Shown in pieces: positions 1 to 8,800 of a stretch of DNA of 17,606 nucleotides; within the stretch, counting starts at the first letter, position 1, and every line of letters begins with the position of its first letter. This DNA comes from BRH-c25 sp035417425 (GTDB taxonomy: Bacteria > Bacillota > Clostridia > Lutisporales > Lutisporaceae). The stretch lies in contig DAOLPD010000051.1 of the NCBI GenBank assembly GCA_035417425.1, positions 1 through 17,606 on the forward strand, in the 5' to 3' direction. The notes beneath the pieces were generated by a model. It did not search any database, was not told where the DNA came from, and saw nothing but the letters and a program-made list of their open reading frames with translations. A program made the translations under genes and the position numbers.

Positions 1-106
1 TTAGAGCTATTTTACGAAACATTGTGCTAATCTTTCATGTTAACTTTACAGAGTCACTCATCATACTTATTATTTGCTTATTATTATTTATTATATCATA
101 AATCGA

Positions 107-135
107 TGAGACATGGGGACGTTTCGCGTGTCTCA
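107..135. repeat. REP-like palindromic element
   Basis: A 7-bp perfect inverted repeat, TGAGACA (107-113) and TGTCTCA (129-135), flanks a 15-base loop containing GGGGACGTTTCGCG. From memory, repeats of the form GAGACA-nGGGGACGGTTC-n-TGTCTC are scattered through many Firmicute genomes and go with REP-associated tyrosine transposases (RAYT, Y1_Tnp family). No such transposase is visible here, so this would be a solo copy. Only one copy is in the window, so repeat status cannot be shown directly. Confidence 0.45.
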
Positions 136-208
136 ATATCCTCCTATGAGCACATATCTTATCCCCCGTCACCAAAATCTCGGTTTGTACATAGTATGAA
201 AGTGGGAT

Positions 209-224
209 GGTTACAAAAGTAACC
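209..224. promoter_or_regulatory. Perfect inverted repeat, operator-like
   Basis: GGTTAC, four A residues, then GTAACC form a perfect 6-bp inverted repeat. The half-site GGTTAC occurs again at 272-277, overlapping the ribosome binding site of the gene at 281. A binding site or a small RNA hairpin in the leader are both possible. No regulator can be named. Confidence 0.3.
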
Positions 225-280
225 AATGATAATCAGGAGAATATTATGGTAATAAATCAATAGAGATTGGAGGTTACAAC

Positions 281-892
281 ATGGCATACGGCAAGGATAA
301 CAATGTGTCTGACAGCAGGATGAACGAGCTGAAAAATATGGTTTCCGAAAAGCTGGGAGGTGTGGATATTGACAACGTATCCACGGACCAGGTTAAGAAT
401 ATGCTGGTAAATGAAATAAGCCGGAACAGTAACATAGACCCTGCCATAAAGGATAAGATCAACAAGGGGGATATAGACGGGTTAAAGGAAGATATCATCA
501 AGCATCTGTCCAATAACAGGTCTGCAGACGGCTCAAGTGATCAGCTCATAAAAATGCTTAAGAGCAATGACATGGAAGGTCTGAAAAAACAGCTTATGGG
601 CATGCTCCTTTCGGGACTGGGCCCTCAAAAAAAAAATGAAATAGAAGAGCCGGAAGTTTACGAAAGCCAGGCAGACTTAAAAGACAGCCTGGGGGATTTT
701 GACGAAAGGGCTCTTTTGGGCTTGCTTTTTGACAAGATGTTTGCAGGGGTAAAGGATGATAACAGGATTTCACTTTTATATTCGCTAAGGCCTTTCGTAT
801 CCGAAAAAAGGCAAAAAGGCATAGATGATTGCATCAAAATTATGAATTTGGTTGCATTTTTTGAAAATTTTATGAGCAAGGCAGGGAAATAA
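281..892 (+). CDS. Uncharacterised soluble 203-residue protein
   Basis: The ATG start follows a good ribosome binding site (TTGGAGG, 268-274). The protein is highly charged, with no signal peptide and no membrane segment. The N-terminal half is rich in Asp, Asn, Lys and Met and looks helical. An acidic, probably disordered linker lies around residues 115-140. The C-terminal end (about 150-203) has an RxSLLYxLRPFVSEKRQKGID pattern followed by a hydrophobic helix. From memory, similar 'LLyALkPyvSekRqkkID' tails occur in poorly described clostridial proteins next to tiny hydrophobic proteins, which fits the gene starting at 894. No function can be assigned. The two genes are almost certainly cotranscribed. 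Confidence 0.85.
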   Translation: MAYGKDNNVSDSRMNELKNMVSEKLGGVDIDNVSTDQVKNMLVNEISRNSNIDPAIKDKINKGDIDGLKEDIIKHLSNNRSADGSSDQLIKMLKSNDMEGLKKQLMGMLLSGLGPQKKNEIEEPEVYESQADLKDSLGDFDERALLGLLFDKMFAGVKDDNRISLLYSLRPFVSEKRQKGIDDCIKIMNLVAFFENFMSKAGK

Positions 893-893
893 A

Positions 894-1064
894 ATGAGCA
901 CCGAGCATTTAATTTTGAGTATTCTTAATCGGCTGAGCCCGGAAGATTTTTTGATCCTTGCCATTGCTTTTATCTTGTATATTGAGAATAAGTGTGACAA
1001 AACATTTTTAATCATTACGCTCCTGGTGTTTTTGATGGATTTGCCCCAAAATCTGCTGGATTGA
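894..1064 (+). CDS. Small 56-residue hydrophobic protein, coupled to the upstream gene
   Basis: The ATG lies one base after the TAA of the upstream gene (TAAaATG), a spacing typical of translational coupling. A purine-rich AAGGCAGGG precedes it. The protein opens MSTEHLILSILNRLSPEDFL, then has two hydrophobic stretches (about residues 18-29 and 38-49) separated by a polar ENKCDK turn, and ends DLPQNLLD. The stretches are short for membrane spans, so it could be a small hairpin membrane protein or an amphipathic coiled protein. Small clostridial proteins with a similar 'EDLLiLAllfLLy' pattern are familiar to me, but none with a proven function. It probably works with the product of the upstream gene. 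Confidence 0.7.
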   Translation: MSTEHLILSILNRLSPEDFLILAIAFILYIENKCDKTFLIITLLVFLMDLPQNLLD

Positions 1065-1090
1065 GGTATTTAAAGTGAAAAGGAATAGCA

Positions 1091-1219
1091 ATGGCAAATA
1101 TAGTGCATTACTACCTTAAGGACTGTTACAATGCTTCCCCGGAAGATAAAGTGCTTTATTGGGAGCCTTTCACATTAAAGCGCAGATATAGTTGGAAAAT
1201 TGGAAGAAGAGGTATATAA
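1091..1219 (+). CDS. 42-residue ORF, possible gene remnant
   Basis: The ATG is preceded by AAAAGGA (1078-1084) at an acceptable distance. The ORF encodes MANIVHYYLKDCYNASPEDK followed by an aromatic and basic tail, ending at TAA. It resembles, from memory only, the N-terminal opening of long AAA/helicase-type proteins ('MxnIvxYYrDCY...'), so it may be the decayed start of such a gene. It could equally be a genuine small protein or chance. There is no separate terminator, and it runs up to the promoter of the next gene. Confidence 0.35.
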   Translation: MANIVHYYLKDCYNASPEDKVLYWEPFTLKRRYSWKIGRRGI

Positions 1220-1234
1220 TAGTTAATATTTAAT

Positions 1235-1264
1235 TTGTACATGCATATGAATAAATAGTATAAT
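1235..1264 (+). promoter_or_regulatory. Sigma-A type promoter of the CNNM/CorC gene
   Basis: TTGTAC (1235-1240), an 18-base spacer and a perfect TATAAT (1259-1264). It lies 35 bases upstream of the start codon at 1299, so transcription would begin near 1271 with a leader of about 28 bases. Confidence 0.6.
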
Positions 1265-1298
1265 ATTAACAAATGATTTACTAGGGGGAATTTTTTTA

Positions 1299-2630
1299 AT
1301 GGACGGTGACTTATGGACGCAAATATTGCTTATAATGTTGCTTATAGGTTTAAATGCGTTTTTTGCTGCTTCCGAAATGGCTATAATTTCAGTAAGGCAA
1401 TCCAGAATCAAGCCTCTTGTGGATGAAGGAAACAAAGCTGCAGTTTTAGTAAACAAATTTCTTGAAGAGCCGAGCAAGCTGCTGGCTACAATTCAGATCG
1501 GAATTACCCTTGCCGGATTTCTTGCCAGTGCCATTGGTGCTCAGACGTTAACAAACGGCTTGACCGGATTCCTCATGAGCTTGAATATTCCGTTCATATC
1601 TGCATCAGCTGCCGGGATTTCCACGTTTATTGTAACCAGTATAATTGCGCTGTTTACTTTAGTGCTGGGAGAGCTTGTTCCCAAACGAATGGCTCTTTCG
1701 CAATCGGAAAAGACGGCATTTAGGGTTGCCGGTACAATAAACCTTTTGTCCAAGTTAACGTATCCTATTGTAAAATTCCTTACCGTGTCCACTAATTTGG
1801 TAGTTAAGCTCATGGGGGGACCGGCAAAGGTAACGGAGGAGCAGATAACAGAAGAAGAAATCAGGTCCATGATAAACGTCGGGGAAGAGAAAGGGATATT
1901 CCGGGAAGCCGAGACGGAAATGATCAACAGTATATTTGAATTTGATGATACGGTTGCAAAGGAAGTAATGACTCCCAGAATCGATATTGTGGCCCTTAAC
2001 TCTGAAGCCACCCGTGAAGAAATACTTGATGTAATAGTGCAGGAGAACTTTTCCAGGATACCTGTATATGAAGAATCAATTGATAATATCATAGGAATTT
2101 TATATGTAAAAGATTTATTTTCAATGATAAAAAATAAGGTCGAATGGGAGGTATCCCTTAAAGACATAATAAGAGAGGCACACTTTGTTCCCGAGTACAA
2201 GAAGATTGACGAGCTTTTCAAGGAAATGCAGAAATCCAAAACCCACATTGCAGTAGTCATAGATGAGTATGGGGGTACGGCAGGAATTATCACAATAGAG
2301 GACTTGCTTGAGGAAATCGTCGGCAACATATTTGATGAGTACGATGATGTAATTCTTGACTATGAAAAAATTGACGACAATACATATATTGTCAGCGGAA
2401 TGCTTAATTTAGGCGATGTAAACGATATATTGGATACAAAACTATCCGGAGAAGAGGAGTTCGATACAATAAGCGGAATGCTCCTCAGCCACTCGGGCAA
2501 AATGCCGGAGGTAGGGTATGAACTGACTATCGACAATTTATATTTCAGGATAGAAGAAGTGGATGACAAGAGAATATCAAAAATAAGAATTGAAAAGAGA
2601 GATATAGAACCTGATAGAACAGAAGAGTAA
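1299..2630 (+). CDS. CNNM/CorC (HlyC) family membrane protein with CBS domains
   Basis: 443 residues, a normal length for the family. The start follows TAGGGGGAA at a spacing of about 10. The N-terminal part (about 1-190) is a CNNM/DUF21 transmembrane domain with several hydrophobic helices, the NAFFAASEMAI motif near residue 20 and the family signature GELVPKR. A tandem CBS pair (about 205-335) contains VMTPRIDIVAL and the VVIDEYGGTAGIITIEDLLE signature. A CorC_HlyC transporter-associated domain (about 350-430) closes the protein. Family members are linked to magnesium or cobalt efflux and ion homeostasis in the cytoplasmic membrane. 'Hemolysin' in older names is misleading. It is flanked by its own promoter and terminator and so appears monocistronic. 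Confidence 0.93.
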   Translation: MDGDLWTQILLIMLLIGLNAFFAASEMAIISVRQSRIKPLVDEGNKAAVLVNKFLEEPSKLLATIQIGITLAGFLASAIGAQTLTNGLTGFLMSLNIPFISASAAGISTFIVTSIIALFTLVLGELVPKRMALSQSEKTAFRVAGTINLLSKLTYPIVKFLTVSTNLVVKLMGGPAKVTEEQITEEEIRSMINVGEEKGIFREAETEMINSIFEFDDTVAKEVMTPRIDIVALNSEATREEILDVIVQENFSRIPVYEESIDNIIGILYVKDLFSMIKNKVEWEVSLKDIIREAHFVPEYKKIDELFKEMQKSKTHIAVVIDEYGGTAGIITIEDLLEEIVGNIFDEYDDVILDYEKIDDNTYIVSGMLNLGDVNDILDTKLSGEEEFDTISGMLLSHSGKMPEVGYELTIDNLYFRIEEVDDKRISKIRIEKRDIEPDRTEE

Positions 2631-2654
2631 CAGTATTTTAGATATAAACCTTTT

Positions 2655-2704
2655 GCCCCCTTTGTTAATAATCAGGATTAATAACAATGTTAGGGGGTTT
2701 TTTG
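2655..2704 (+). terminator. Rho-independent terminator after the CNNM gene
   Basis: CCCCCT (2656-2661) pairs with AGGGGG (2692-2697), with further imperfect pairing between TTGTTA and TAACAA inside. A run of six T follows. Confidence 0.75.
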
Positions 2705-2790
2705 TTGATTGGATAGGTTTTTGCAGGGGTGTAAAACCCATCATGAAACCTTGTTACAGCATAAAAATATAACGTATTAGGGTGAGTGAT

Positions 2791-4149
2791 ATGAGATTTC
2801 CGGATAGCAGCTCAAATAAATTATTAAGTGAACGATGGCTGTCCGTTATTGCCCACTCATTGTTTTCATCCTGGATGCTATCCTTTATTTTTGAAGGAGA
2901 AGTTTTTTACTCTCTCATCGGAATCTTTGACTTTGATTCCCATGTTATGGTTTTCGGAGGAATTGCAGCTGTATTTTTGGGGCTGCTGCTATGCGGGTTT
3001 TTCATAAAAACAAAAAGAGGAGCCAGGAGAACTTTCCTGTATACTTACCTCTTTTGCATTGTCATTTCCGTGCCTTTTTTCTTTCCACCCTCGGTGTTAT
3101 GGACTGTGGGAATTATCGCAGGCTCATTCATGTCCGGAAGCTGTGTGGCTGCATGGGGTTATTACTGAATATGGCAGCACTCTGGATTTCTCCACACAGC
3201 GGATTGGCTTTATCAATGATAATGCTGATCCTTGCATTCCTGTTTGCACTGAAACTCCCCGAGGATAATTGCATTTCGTCTTCTGCTTCCTTTGAGCCGG
3301 ATAAAAGCCGGATAAGCATGGCACCTCTGCTTGCTTTTTTATGTCTCTTTATTATAGTTATTACTATTAATTCAGGTTTGATGTATCAAGTGGTTAATCC
3401 CGCCTTTGCCCATCTTAAATGGCTGACAAGCTGGTATTGGGCAATTCCCTATATTATTGCCGTTCTTACAATGGGTCATCTGCCTCAAAAGGTGAACCGG
3501 GCTTATATACTCTACGTTGCAATCGCTATGATCGGGATTTCATTCATAAGCTTTATGATCCTTGACCATGGCATTGCCGGTTATATTGCAGTCAATACAT
3601 TGATGCTTGGAGCCTTTGGAGTATGTGATTTGTTTTGGTGGAGTATTCTTGGAGAAATGTTGGATTTTCATAAAAACCCCGCAACAATTCTTGGAATAGG
3701 CCTCTCCGCCAATGTGCTCGGGATACTGCTGGGGGGGGTTGACAGGAAATGCTATAGTATCTGTAGACAAACAAAGCGCAGACCCCGTATTGCTGGCGCT
3801 GGCCATAGTTTGTGTGGCACTCGCACTGCTTCCGTTTTTGCATAAATATCTGGCTTCACTACTTAGGGATCATACCTACTTAAGAGTATTCTCGGAAATA
3901 TCTGCTAAGGAACAGATCAGACAGCCTGACTATGACTCAGTGTTTGAGAACCTGTCGGAGCGGGAAAATCAGGTTGCATCCCGTTTGCTTCAGGGAAAGA
4001 CTTACAGGATAATTGCCGGAGAGCTTTATATAAGTGAAAATACAGTGAAATATTATGTAAAAAATATTTATTCAAAGTTCAAAATACAAAGCCGCGGAGA
4101 ACTTGTAAATATTGTTTTAGAAAAGAGAGGTATTGGGACAGGCAAATAA
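2791..4149 (+). pseudogene. MFS-LuxR type membrane transcriptional regulator, two frameshifts
   Basis: Three overlapping frames make one protein. The first frame, from ATG 2791 (TAGGGTGA before it; GTG 2782 is an alternative), encodes hydrophobic helices and stops at 3168. The next frame continues the membrane region to about 3735. The first frame then resumes to 4149 with a LuxR/GerE helix-turn-helix: LSERENQVASRLLQGKTYR, then YISENTVKYYVKNIYSKFKI. One extra G in the G4 run at 3155-3158 and one G fewer in the G8 run at 3731-3738 would restore 452 residues without a stop. That gives about 12 transmembrane helices plus a C-terminal HTH, the layout of MFS-LuxR regulators. Such proteins are thought to sense small molecules in the membrane and control nearby genes. 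The frameshifts may be real, phase-variable, or homopolymer sequencing errors. If read as separate genes, the last piece (3712-4149) keeps the whole HTH. Confidence 0.82.
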
Positions 4150-4171
4150 AAAGGATGGTTTTGTGTGGGAA

Positions 4172-4198
4172 CTACCCGGTCGGGTAGGTCTTTTTTTT
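4172..4198 (+). terminator. Rho-independent terminator after the LuxR-type gene
   Basis: CTACCC (4172-4177), tetraloop GGTC, GGGTAG (4182-4187), then after GTC a run of eight T (4191-4198). The next gene starts only 53 bases later without a clear promoter, so this may be a partial terminator that lets some transcription into it. Confidence 0.75.
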
Positions 4199-4250
4199 AC
4201 CCTATGATGCTACTATGAAAAGAGAAAGTAGAACGAAAAGGAGGAGCTCC

Positions 4251-5702
4251 ATGAAAAAAGCGAACAGGAAAAAAATTACATCGGGTTTGATCACAGCGGT
4301 GCTGCTGCTAACCATTTCATTATCAGTGAATTTCCTGATACCTGGGACGGTATATGCCGATACTGCCGGAGGATGGCATCTTGCGGAAACGAATTATTAT
4401 TTGTCAACATTGGATTACACAGTCAAGGGAGAAATACAAAACGGTATAATTGGGACCTCAGATGTCATATATGATAAATATACGGTTGAAGGCTCTGAAG
4501 GGGATATGACATTTACCCATTCACGCAGATATGATAATGGGAATGCCATTGCCCATGTGACATATCAGGTTGTCTGGGACACCCCTCCCTCCTATATTGC
4601 TGCCGGTCAGAAAACCGGATTCAACATTGATTATAAGGTAATCAGTTCCAAGTCTTGGGGCGGAGTACAGATAAATGCTCATTTGGATGAAGCAGGCATA
4701 AAGCCCGGGGGTGGTACATCATCCTATATATCTTTCCAATTGGAAGATGGGACAAAGTATATTAATAGTGATAAGCAAGGTTGCTTCGAAAGCGAGAAGG
4801 TGATTCCCGAGGGCCACCCGGGGGATAAAAAGGCTATTATCCTGACTTTGGGCAGCGGCTATGGCTATACCTATACCTATGAGTGGAAAGAAGGATCTGC
4901 ACCTGCTGTTTCAGCTACGGCCCCAAGCGATTCACCTCTTTTGAACGGGGAGTGGAGTATCATTGCCAACGGTATCAAAGGCAAGATCAATATCACAGAT
5001 CAAACAGGTGCCCAATTCTCGGGGACAGTGCATATTGATTCAGGAAGAACAGAGCAGCTTGCCAACGGCTTAGGATACAGGCTCTTTAGATCGACTACCC
5101 AAAGTGATATTGGGATATCTGTTACAGACTTTTATATCACAAGCACTTCCTATGCGGATGTAAATGTGGAACCCAAAACTACTTATTATTATTCAGTAAA
5201 GCCGGTATTGGCAGAAGCAAGGCCTTTTGAAGGAATCGATGAAAAGCTTGGGTATGTAATTGCAACGTTTGTTGTAACAACGGGGGATCAGGTATATAAG
5301 CCCGGAAGCTACAAGCATTTTATTATGTTAAAACTTGAAGACCCGAATATGAGCGTTGACGGAGTAAGCCAGGAAGTTGATCCGGGAAGAGGGACCGCTC
5401 CTGAAGTAATAGCGGGGAGAACCATGGTGCCCATCCGTGCGGTAGTAGAGGCTATAGGCGGTACAGTGGAGTGGGATGGAGCCACAAAGAAAATAACCCT
5501 GACAGCAAGAGGAAATACTGTTGAAATGTGGTTGGGCAAAACAGATATAAAAATAAACGGAGAAAGCAAAAAAATGGATATAGCACCTGTTTCAAAAAAT
5601 GACAGAACCTTTGTACCTGTAAGATTTGCGGCTGAGAATCTGAATTGCAAAGTGGATTGGATAAACAGTACCAAGGAAGCTGTAATAGTATACGAGGAAT
5701 AA
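4251..5702 (+). CDS. Secreted protein with copper-amine-oxidase-N-like C-terminal domain
   Basis: The start at 4251 is chosen over the in-frame ATG at 4215 because a perfect AAGGAGG (4238-4244) lies 6 bases before it; from there the protein has 483 residues. A signal peptide has basic MKKANRKK, a hydrophobic core and a likely cut after VYA at residue 36. Residues about 37-358 are beta-rich with many Tyr, Gly and Thr, and I do not recognise a family there. Residues about 359-483 match the Cu_amine_oxidN1 domain: GRTMVPIRAVVEAIGGTVEW, then DRTFVPVRFAAENLNCKVDW. In Clostridia this domain is common on secreted proteins, does not imply oxidase activity and probably serves as a cell-surface or wall-associated module. 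Substrate unknown. It follows the LuxR-type regulator, which may control it. Confidence 0.85.
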   Translation: MKKANRKKITSGLITAVLLLTISLSVNFLIPGTVYADTAGGWHLAETNYYLSTLDYTVKGEIQNGIIGTSDVIYDKYTVEGSEGDMTFTHSRRYDNGNAIAHVTYQVVWDTPPSYIAAGQKTGFNIDYKVISSKSWGGVQINAHLDEAGIKPGGGTSSYISFQLEDGTKYINSDKQGCFESEKVIPEGHPGDKKAIILTLGSGYGYTYTYEWKEGSAPAVSATAPSDSPLLNGEWSIIANGIKGKINITDQTGAQFSGTVHIDSGRTEQLANGLGYRLFRSTTQSDIGISVTDFYITSTSYADVNVEPKTTYYYSVKPVLAEARPFEGIDEKLGYVIATFVVTTGDQVYKPGSYKHFIMLKLEDPNMSVDGVSQEVDPGRGTAPEVIAGRTMVPIRAVVEAIGGTVEWDGATKKITLTARGNTVEMWLGKTDIKINGESKKMDIAPVSKNDRTFVPVRFAAENLNCKVDWINSTKEAVIVYEE

Positions 5703-5778
5703 TGTGCTATTGAACAGCCTCTGCTGATACTTAACTCTGTCAGGAAGAAGCAGATTGAAGTAAGATCAAAAAATAATT

Positions 5779-5810
5779 AAGGTTTACAAAGTTTTCTTTG
5801 TAAACCTTTT
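5779..5810. terminator. Bidirectional terminator between convergent genes
   Basis: A perfect 13-bp stem, AAGGTTTACAAAG (5779-5791) and CTTTGTAAACCTT (5796-5808), with a TTTT loop. T residues follow on the plus strand, and A/T-rich sequence precedes it for the minus strand. It sits between the secreted-protein gene ending at 5702 and the minus-strand SLH gene ending at 5815. Confidence 0.85.
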
Positions 5811-5814
5811 AATT

Positions 5815-8800
5815 TTAATAATTATTAAAGACCTCATAGGTTCGTTTTACAAGGATAATGGCCTGTTCCCTCGTAGTATTGCCCAGGGGATTTATCATGT
5901 TGCTTCCGACGCCTTTCATAATTCCCTTGCTGTTCATATACCTGACGGCATCTATCGCCCACTGCGCAATTTGATTCTCGTCGGCAAAGACGGTGGAATG
6001 AGCCGCTTCGGTGTTAAGGGAGGGTATGGCGGCTTTGAGGGCACGCATGAGCATCACGCATATCTCCTGGCGCGTGATAGACTGATCGGGTGCGAAGCGG
6101 TCCGGGGAGACGCCCTTTACGATACCAAGATTATACGCTTTGAGGATTTCCGTGTTGTTCGTGTCGGTAAAAGGATTTGCAGAAACCGGAACAGCCGTCC
6201 CGCCGCTCAGTTTTTCATAGAGCTTGACCGAGATCTCACAGAATTCCCTGCGGGTGATGTTTTTCCGGAAGTCACTCAAAATCCCGTCTGTAGTCAAACC
6301 GTGTGCTATGGCCTGCTCAATTTCAATAACAGCCCAAGCGCTTGCGGCGTTAGCGGCGTCAGGAGCGCCGGGAGCGTATCCTATTTCTTCCACGTTCACG
6401 GTACCGTCTGTCTCGTCGGTTGCCCAGTTTTCAGGTTCAAGCGTAACTGACTTTTTGGCATCAGGCGAGATTCTTGCCCTGCGGGAACCGGGTATGGAAG
6501 TCTGATCCTCCTGTGCATTATCCGCTGACTCGGTGCTTCTCATAATAACATCAAAGATGACTCCGCCGGTTGCAGTACTGACGATAACGCCGCCTGCGTC
6601 TTCATTCAGAGACAGGGAGATATCTTTACCTTCCTCCATTCCCAACTGCTCGAAGATATACTCCCGGCCGATGAAATCGGTGCCAAGTTTTTTCACCCTT
6701 CCGGGAATCTGGGTTGACATGCGGATGGTAAAATCATCGTCTCTGCTGCCAGAGGCCAGTGTCACCTTATACTTGGAATAGCCTGATGCCGGCTCGATGA
6801 TAAGACGATCCGCCGTGTTCGATTTAATGGACTTTTCCTCTACCGTGTATGTCGAAGCTCCGCTTAAAAGCCCGAGGGTATAACTGCCCTGGCTTATACC
6901 GGCAACTTTCGCGTTCAGTTTTACATTACCGGGTATAAGATAAGCCTCGTTGTCCGTAAAATTCCCGGCTCCCATCGGTATGAGCGCCTGTGAGCCCGGT
7001 ATTTCCTCTTTCAGCTGCCCGTCTTTGATCCCGGTGACCCTTCCTTGATCATCCTCGAAGTACATATCGGCACTGCCAAACAGAAATGCGCACACGGTTT
7101 CCGTAATGGTAGGCATGGTATGATCTGTGATAAACGGCGCATCGGCGGTGTCACACAGTTTATTCAGACGCGAACTGTTTCCCAGTACCTCCTCATATTG
7201 ATTATAAAATAATCTGTCGTTCCATGTCTTACTGGAATTAAAAGCGTAACTCCACCGCCCACTCGTGCGGATTTCTATATATGGGTATTGGGAGGAATCT
7301 TGTATATTGCCGTCAGGGTTGCGTATGCCGCTCACCTTGTTGCAGTCATAGACATATATCCGAATGGTGCCGTCTTCCATGTACCGGACCATCCACGGGA
7401 CCAGGGCATGGCCCTTGTCATCCTCTCTGATTCCGATAATACCCGGCCTTTCCCTTCTTAAGTCATTTTCTACCTGGCCAAGGATTACTCTGGTATTACT
7501 GAGGTTATTTGATTCGGGGTATTGGGCTGCGCGCTTAAGAAAGACATCTTTCCCATACTGCCCTGCCTGCCGGGCAAGAATATACTCACCCGTATAGGAA
7601 TTTGCACGGCTCAGCTGATGAGTCAACAGAGAGGATTCCAAGTCATCGGAAGAGATCCTTCCGTTATTGATTTCAGCGCTCATGGTGCTCATGCCGAAGC
7701 AGGTGCCGATCTTGGCAGCGTCCTTTATAAAGGCATTATAAAAACCCAAGGCAAATGCGCTTTTCCAGCCCCATTTCTCCACCCACCAGCATTCATCCGC
7801 TCCGAATATACTTACCATCATATCCCAGGATAAGTCGCCCATTGTATCATTATCAAAGCTCGGCGTACTGTTCCAATACAGCCGGATATCGTCGAGCCCC
7901 GCAATGTCGAAGGATTCGTGCGGAGTGGACGCATACTGGTTTTCTTTATCTATAGCGCTTGCGTAGTAAGAAAAGCGAGTCTCGTCCGGGTCGTCGTTTG
8001 TCCAGGTCAGTGTTTCACAGACGCTTGTCTCGCCGCTGTAGGTGAATTCATGAGGCATACCGTTTATCGTAACTGTCAGGCTTTTGATGCCGTCGGGGTC
8101 GTCGGCAGACGCGGTCAGCACCACCCGCTGTCCATCACCGGCAATGAGACTGTATCGCTCCGGCACTGTCCTTTCAACACCCAGCCATTCTGCAGTTATC
8201 CGTACGTCCGGAGCTGATCCGGATCCGGTGACCGGAACTGTGATGTCGCGCCTTACGGGAAGCGGGTCGGCTGCGTCATCGGCGATAAGCGTATAAGTCA
8301 TTGCGGGCAGTTCAGCCGTTTCGACGTAAGAAACCGACAGCGTTGTCTGGTTGCCGATAGCCTCCTGCCTCGCAAGCAGCTTCGTGCCCCGCATGATGGT
8401 CACGTGGGAAAGCGCTTTGTTATCCGAAGCACTGGCGGTAATCGTCATGGGCTCGCCCGGCCTCGGATTTTCCGGGATTACGGTATAGGTCAGGGTACAG
8501 GGGTCTGTATCCGACGTATCGGGGGTTGGAGCAGGAGAATCGGGGGATGAACCGATGTAGCTGATCACTAGATCGGGCGGATGAAGGGAAGACTCATCGC
8601 TGCGGAAGGATATCCCTTTACCTGCTTCAGTCCAACTGGGTCGGATTGCGATACCGTGGTTTAGTTTTGAGGAAGTTAACCATGCTTCCAAAAGAGAAAC
8701 AGGGATTTTTACATTGTACCATCCGGCTTTTGCGGGAAGATCGGCTGAGGCGACGGCCGTGGAACTGCTGATTACCGGCTTAGTCTTCCATGTCACCGTG

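Larger units (their letters stand above)
1..280. other. Non-coding leader before the first gene
   Basis: No convincing gene is seen here. Short ORFs on both strands lack ribosome binding sites and have no recognisable protein character. The stretch is AT-rich up to about position 100. It then contains a REP-like palindrome (107-135), a perfect inverted repeat GGTTAC-AAAA-GTAACC (209-224) and the ribosome binding site of the gene starting at 281. No promoter with both consensus hexamers stands out. TTGTAC at 185-190 could be a -35 box, but no good -10 lies 16-18 bases downstream. Confidence 0.6.

Noticed and set aside
35..226. Short ORFs on both strands in the first 230 bases
   Set aside because: They overlap a palindromic element, lack ribosome binding sites and show no protein-like composition.
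1541..2329. 262-residue minus-strand ORF
   Set aside because: It is opposite the well-supported CNNM/CorC gene and its product has no family character.
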